Both the position numbers and the translations under genes were made by a program. From Faecalicatena sp. (GTDB lineage: Bacteria > Bacillota > Clostridia > Lachnospirales > Lachnospiraceae): DNA of 9,487 nt. Position 1 is the first letter of the stretch. The number at the start of each line of letters is the position of its first letter. Positions 6,903-9,487 of the stretch are shown in pieces. Where the stretch lies: contig VSNK01000216.1 of NCBI GenBank assembly GCA_009774255.1, positions 1 to 9,487 on the forward strand. Direction: 5' to 3'. The notes under the pieces are model-generated. The model was not told the origin of the DNA and ran no database searches. It saw only the letters and a list, made by a program, of their open reading frames with translations.

Positions 6903-7038
6903 TATAACAGCGGAAGGATTGCAGGCTATATATGGATCAGGCGTGTCCTGTGAATGGGTAGGGCTGTAGGGCATACGGGAATCAGGCGTGTCCTGTAACG
7001 AGGAAGGCGATGCATTATTATACCAGGAGGTGGGGTAG
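6903..7038 (+). other. 136-bp intergenic spacer with a repeated 16-mer
   Basis: Non-coding spacer between the third and fourth antiporter genes. ATCAGGCGTGTCCTGT occurs exactly at 6936-6951 and 6981-6996 (45 bp apart). Each copy contains a short CAGG-CGTGT-CCTG hairpin. The stretch GGCGATGCATTATTATACC (7006-7024) weakly recalls the end of the 5256-5340 element. The spacer ends in a strong Shine-Dalgarno sequence, AGGAGGTG at 7025-7032. No convincing promoter or intrinsic terminator was found. Confidence 0.75.
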
Positions 7039-9198
7039 ATGGAACAAGAGAGGATGTTACTTGCCGCGGCAGTTTTTTTCCCGATGGCTGCCGGTATTGT
7101 CTCCTATCTGATCGGAAGAAAGAATAAAAAACTGCGGGATCAGTTTGTCGGGGTGACTGCCATTGCGGAATTTATACTGATGGTAATGGCAGTGCTGTGG
7201 TATGGCAACGCAGGCGGCTCCTGCAACATTCCCGGTGTCTGCGGGTTCGGCCTGCATTTTACGGCGGATGGTTTTCGGGTGCTGTATGGTGCGGTGGCTG
7301 CCTTTATGTGGATGATGACGAGTTTATTTTCCGAAGAGTATTTTGCGCATTATCGAAATCGGAACCGGTATTATCTGTTCCAGTTGATCACGCTTGGAGC
7401 GACGGAGGCCGTATTTCTTTCGGGGGATCTGTATACGACCTTTATTTTCTTTGAAGTGATGTCCTTTGCGTCTTACGTGTGGGTGGCGCAGGATGAGCGG
7501 AAGGAATCTCTGCGGGCGGCGGCCACCTATCTGGCTGTGGCGGTGATCGGCGGACTGGTGATGCTGATGGGACTTTTTCTGCTGTACCAGCAGGCCGGAA
7601 CGCTTACGATCAGTGAACTTTATGAGGCCTGCCAGGGGAAAAATGTTTACCCTGCGGCGGTATGTCTGTTCTTCGGATTCGGAGCGAAGGCAGGCGCGTT
7701 TCCGCTTCATATCTGGCTTCCGAAGGCGCATCCGGTGGCTCCGGCCCCGGCCAGCGCGCTGCTGTCCGGTATTTTGACAAAAACAGGTGTGTTCGGCATT
7801 CTTGTGATCTCCTGTCAGATTTTGCTTCATGAAGGGGTGTGGGGAACCTTTGTGCTGCTTACCGGTGTCCTGACTATGGCGGCAGGAGCGGTACTCGCGC
7901 TGTTCTCCATTGATTTTAAGAGGACCCTGGCATGCTCTTCGGTATCTCAGATCGGCTTTATCCTGACAGGCATCGGGATGCAGGGACTTCTGGGAGAGGA
8001 AAATGCACTGGCAGTGCAGGGAAGCTTTCTGCATATGCTGAATCATTCGCTGTTCAAGCTGGTGCTCTTTATGGCGGCAGGAGTCATCTACATGAATCTG
8101 CATAAGCTGGATCTGAACGATATCCGGGGATTTGGAAGAAAAAAGCCGCTTCTGATGGGGATTTATCTGTGCGGCGCGCTGGGAATCGGAGGCATTCCGC
8201 TTTTTTCAGGATATGTGAGCAAAACACTGATCCATGAGAGTATCGTAGAGTATATCGAACTGCTGAAGGAAGGGGTGGTTTCGCCCGTACTTCTGGGCGC
8301 GGGAGATATGAAGCTGATCGAGTGGGTATTTCTTGTCAGCGGCGGATTTACGGTTGCCTACATGTGCAAGCTATTTTTCGCGGTATTTATCGAGAAGAAC
8401 AGCGACCCGGCGGTTCAGGAGAAATATGATGCCATGAGCAAATCCTATATGAATAAAAAAAGTGCCTTTGCTCTGACAGCAAGCGCGGCACTGTTCCCGG
8501 TGATGGGGGTTCTTCCTTCTATGACGATGGATAAGGCGGCTGAATTCGTAAAAGGCTTTTTCAGACTGGAGCATATTCATGAGGTATCCTACTTTAGCCT
8601 TACGAACTTGAAGGGCGGACTCACTTCTATTGCAATTGGAGTACTGATTTATATTGTCATCGGAAGATTTTGGATGATCCGGCATGATGAGATTGGAAAT
8701 ACGGTCTACGTCAATCGCTGGCCGAAAGTGCTGGATCTGGAGGATTATCTTTATCGTCCGGTTTTGCTGAAAGTGCTTCCGTCCGTCTGCGGCGGGGTAT
8801 GCTTTGTATTGGATCATGCGGTTGATTTCCTTGCAAAAATCCTGCCCATCGCGGGGAGTGTGGAAGCCAGCTTTTTTGATACGCTTGTTGACACGATCGT
8901 TGTGTTCCTGCGGAAGACGATCTACAAGGACAGTCCGCAGCCGCAGGAACTGCTGGAAGGAAATGCTCTGACGTACCGTTTGGGGAGCTTTGTGAATCGT
9001 ATCGTGGGAATTTTGAACAAGACAGCCTGGCGGGAACGGCCGAATGAGAAGGACTATACGCATCAGTATGCGCTGGCTTATACGAGCTTTAAGGAGAATA
9101 CAAGTTTGATCGGGCGGAGCCTTTCTTATGGATTGATTCTGTTCTGTTTGGGGCTTCTGGCGACATTGGTGTACCTGCTGCTGGTTCTGGCTGGGTGA
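7039..9198 (+). CDS. Large antiporter subunit, NuoL/HyfB-like, with a C-terminal extension (fourth of four)
   Basis: A 719-residue protein. Residues 1 to about 450 form the NuoL/M/N-type transporter core, with Glu139 in TM5 (IFFEVMSF), Lys217 in TM7 (GFGAKAGAFPLHIWLPKAHP), Lys248 in TM8 (LSGILTKTG), His332/His336/Lys340 (LHMLNHSLFK) and Lys395 in TM12 (SGYVSKTLI). Beyond the core are two further helices (about 475-495 and 526-543), a long mostly soluble or amphipathic stretch (545-690), and a last helix (695-717). This layout recalls NuoL, where a lateral helix and final TM helix follow the core, and suggests a terminal position in the membrane arm. AGGAGGTG lies 6 nt before the ATG. It is the last gene of the operon and may also resemble HyfB/HycC. 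The family is certain; the lateral-helix reading is inference. Confidence 0.9.
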   Translation: MEQERMLLAAAVFFPMAAGIVSYLIGRKNKKLRDQFVGVTAIAEFILMVMAVLWYGNAGGSCNIPGVCGFGLHFTADGFRVLYGAVAAFMWMMTSLFSEEYFAHYRNRNRYYLFQLITLGATEAVFLSGDLYTTFIFFEVMSFASYVWVAQDERKESLRAAATYLAVAVIGGLVMLMGLFLLYQQAGTLTISELYEACQGKNVYPAAVCLFFGFGAKAGAFPLHIWLPKAHPVAPAPASALLSGILTKTGVFGILVISCQILLHEGVWGTFVLLTGVLTMAAGAVLALFSIDFKRTLACSSVSQIGFILTGIGMQGLLGEENALAVQGSFLHMLNHSLFKLVLFMAAGVIYMNLHKLDLNDIRGFGRKKPLLMGIYLCGALGIGGIPLFSGYVSKTLIHESIVEYIELLKEGVVSPVLLGAGDMKLIEWVFLVSGGFTVAYMCKLFFAVFIEKNSDPAVQEKYDAMSKSYMNKKSAFALTASAALFPVMGVLPSMTMDKAAEFVKGFFRLEHIHEVSYFSLTNLKGGLTSIAIGVLIYIVIGRFWMIRHDEIGNTVYVNRWPKVLDLEDYLYRPVLLKVLPSVCGGVCFVLDHAVDFLAKILPIAGSVEASFFDTLVDTIVVFLRKTIYKDSPQPQELLEGNALTYRLGSFVNRIVGILNKTAWRERPNEKDYTHQYALAYTSFKENTSLIGRSLSYGLILFCLGLLATLVYLLLVLAG

Positions 9199-9248
9199 GC
9201 GGGAATAGAGAGGGGGCGTTTTATTACCGTGCATTTTGCGGGGGAAGG
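9199..9248. other. Operon 3' flank, no recognisable terminator
   Basis: A short G-rich stretch between the last stop and the inverted-repeat element. No stem followed by a U-tract could be found, so the transcript end is not defined here. It may lie in or beyond the inverted repeat that follows. Confidence 0.5.
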
Positions 9249-9413
9249 CTAGTACAGCGTTTCTTAGTCCCTCATATACTTAGTACTTACTATTTCCGCC
9301 ATCGCCGCGTTGTCGTCAGTCAACAATGCCACCGCATTGCCTCCTTCCTCCGCCTTGCGCTGACAAAAATATCAAGCACTAAGTATATGGGGATCAAGGA
9401 AACGCTGTACTAG
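9249..9413. mobile_element. 165-bp MITE-like inverted-repeat element
   Basis: The ends are perfect 15-base inverted repeats, CTAGTACAGCGTTTC at 9249-9263 and its complement at 9399-9413. With mismatches the arms extend to about 47 bases (9249-9295 with 9367-9413, 39 of 47 matching). The interior holds a perfect CAATGC-CACC-GCATTG hairpin (9324-9339) and a smaller GTTG...CAAC stem (9309-9324). No transposase is encoded; the only open frame through it is an accidental by-product of the repeat. If the outer CTA/TAG is trimmed, the element is flanked by TA on both sides, as expected for IS630/Tc1-mariner-type insertion. A MITE or other interspersed palindrome is likely; the parent transposon is unknown. 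Confidence 0.75.
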
Positions 9414-9429
9414 TATAATCCAATTTAAT

Positions 9430-9458
9430 TAGACGTACATTCAAAACGGTGGTATAAT
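9430..9458 (+). promoter_or_regulatory. Probable sigma-A promoter for a gene beyond the window
   Basis: TAGACG (9430-9435, four of six matches to TTGACA) is followed after 17 bp by a perfect TATAAT (9453-9458), preceded by TGG, which gives an extended -10 element. Further TATAAT copies occur at 9414-9419 and 9462-9467 with poorer -35 partners. AGGAG (9470-9474) and AGGAAGG (9478-9484) follow, fitting a short leader and ribosome site for a gene starting after the window end. Confidence 0.7.
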
Positions 9459-9487
9459 GTATATAATACAGGAGAATAGGAAGGTAA

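Noticed and set aside
6045..6974. 309-residue open frame on the minus strand
   Set aside because: It is antisense to a strongly conserved antiporter gene, has a composition rich in His/Arg/Gln typical of a shadow frame, and has no family motif.
9195..9413. 72-residue open frame after the last gene
   Set aside because: It overlaps the last gene's stop and runs through the inverted-repeat element, has low-complexity content and no homology that I can recognise.

Overview
The window is almost entirely one + strand operon for the membrane arm of an Mrp-type (Mnh/Mbh-like) multisubunit cation/proton antiporter, a relative of respiratory complex I and energy-converting hydrogenases. Gene order, strong AGGAGG ribosome binding sites, overlapping starts and codon use suggest an anaerobic Clostridia-type Firmicute, probably Lachnospiraceae-like. 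The taxonomic call is inference.

Layout. Positions 1-129 hold the 3' end of an upstream gene, by position probably mnhF, which ends in a 5-residue repeat tail. Next come mnhG (126-656, with a tail of five 11-residue repeats), a DUF4040/MbhD-like subunit (656-916), a fused MbhE-MnhB protein with an extra cytoplasmic N-terminal segment (909-1880), mnhC/NuoK-like (1884-2261), and two MrpD/NuoM/N-type antiporter subunits (2262-3773 and 3789-5258). These genes overlap or lie within about 15 bp of one another. Two more antiporter subunits follow, each behind a spacer with repeats: an MrpA/NuoL-like one (5427-6902) after 162 bp, and a 719-residue NuoL/HyfB-like one with a long C-terminal extension (7039-9198) after 136 bp. 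The operon apparently ends at 9198. After it come an inverted-repeat element that looks like a MITE (9249-9413) and a promoter (9430-9458) for a gene beyond the window.

How the genes fit together. The small subunits G, DUF4040, MbhE-B and C form the conserved Mrp membrane core. The four NuoL/M/N-like subunits each keep the TM5 Glu and TM7, TM8 and TM12 Lys residues expected of an ion-translocating half-channel unit. Standard Mrp has two such subunits (A and D) and complex I has three. No redox (NuoB/C/D/I or hydrogenase) gene is visible, so the complex is either a stand-alone antiporter or has its redox module encoded elsewhere.

The least ordinary features are the two unrelated in-frame tandem-repeat tails in adjacent genes, the duplicated structured spacer at 5256-5405 ending in a palindrome over a Shine-Dalgarno sequence, the four antiporter subunits, and the terminal inverted-repeat element.
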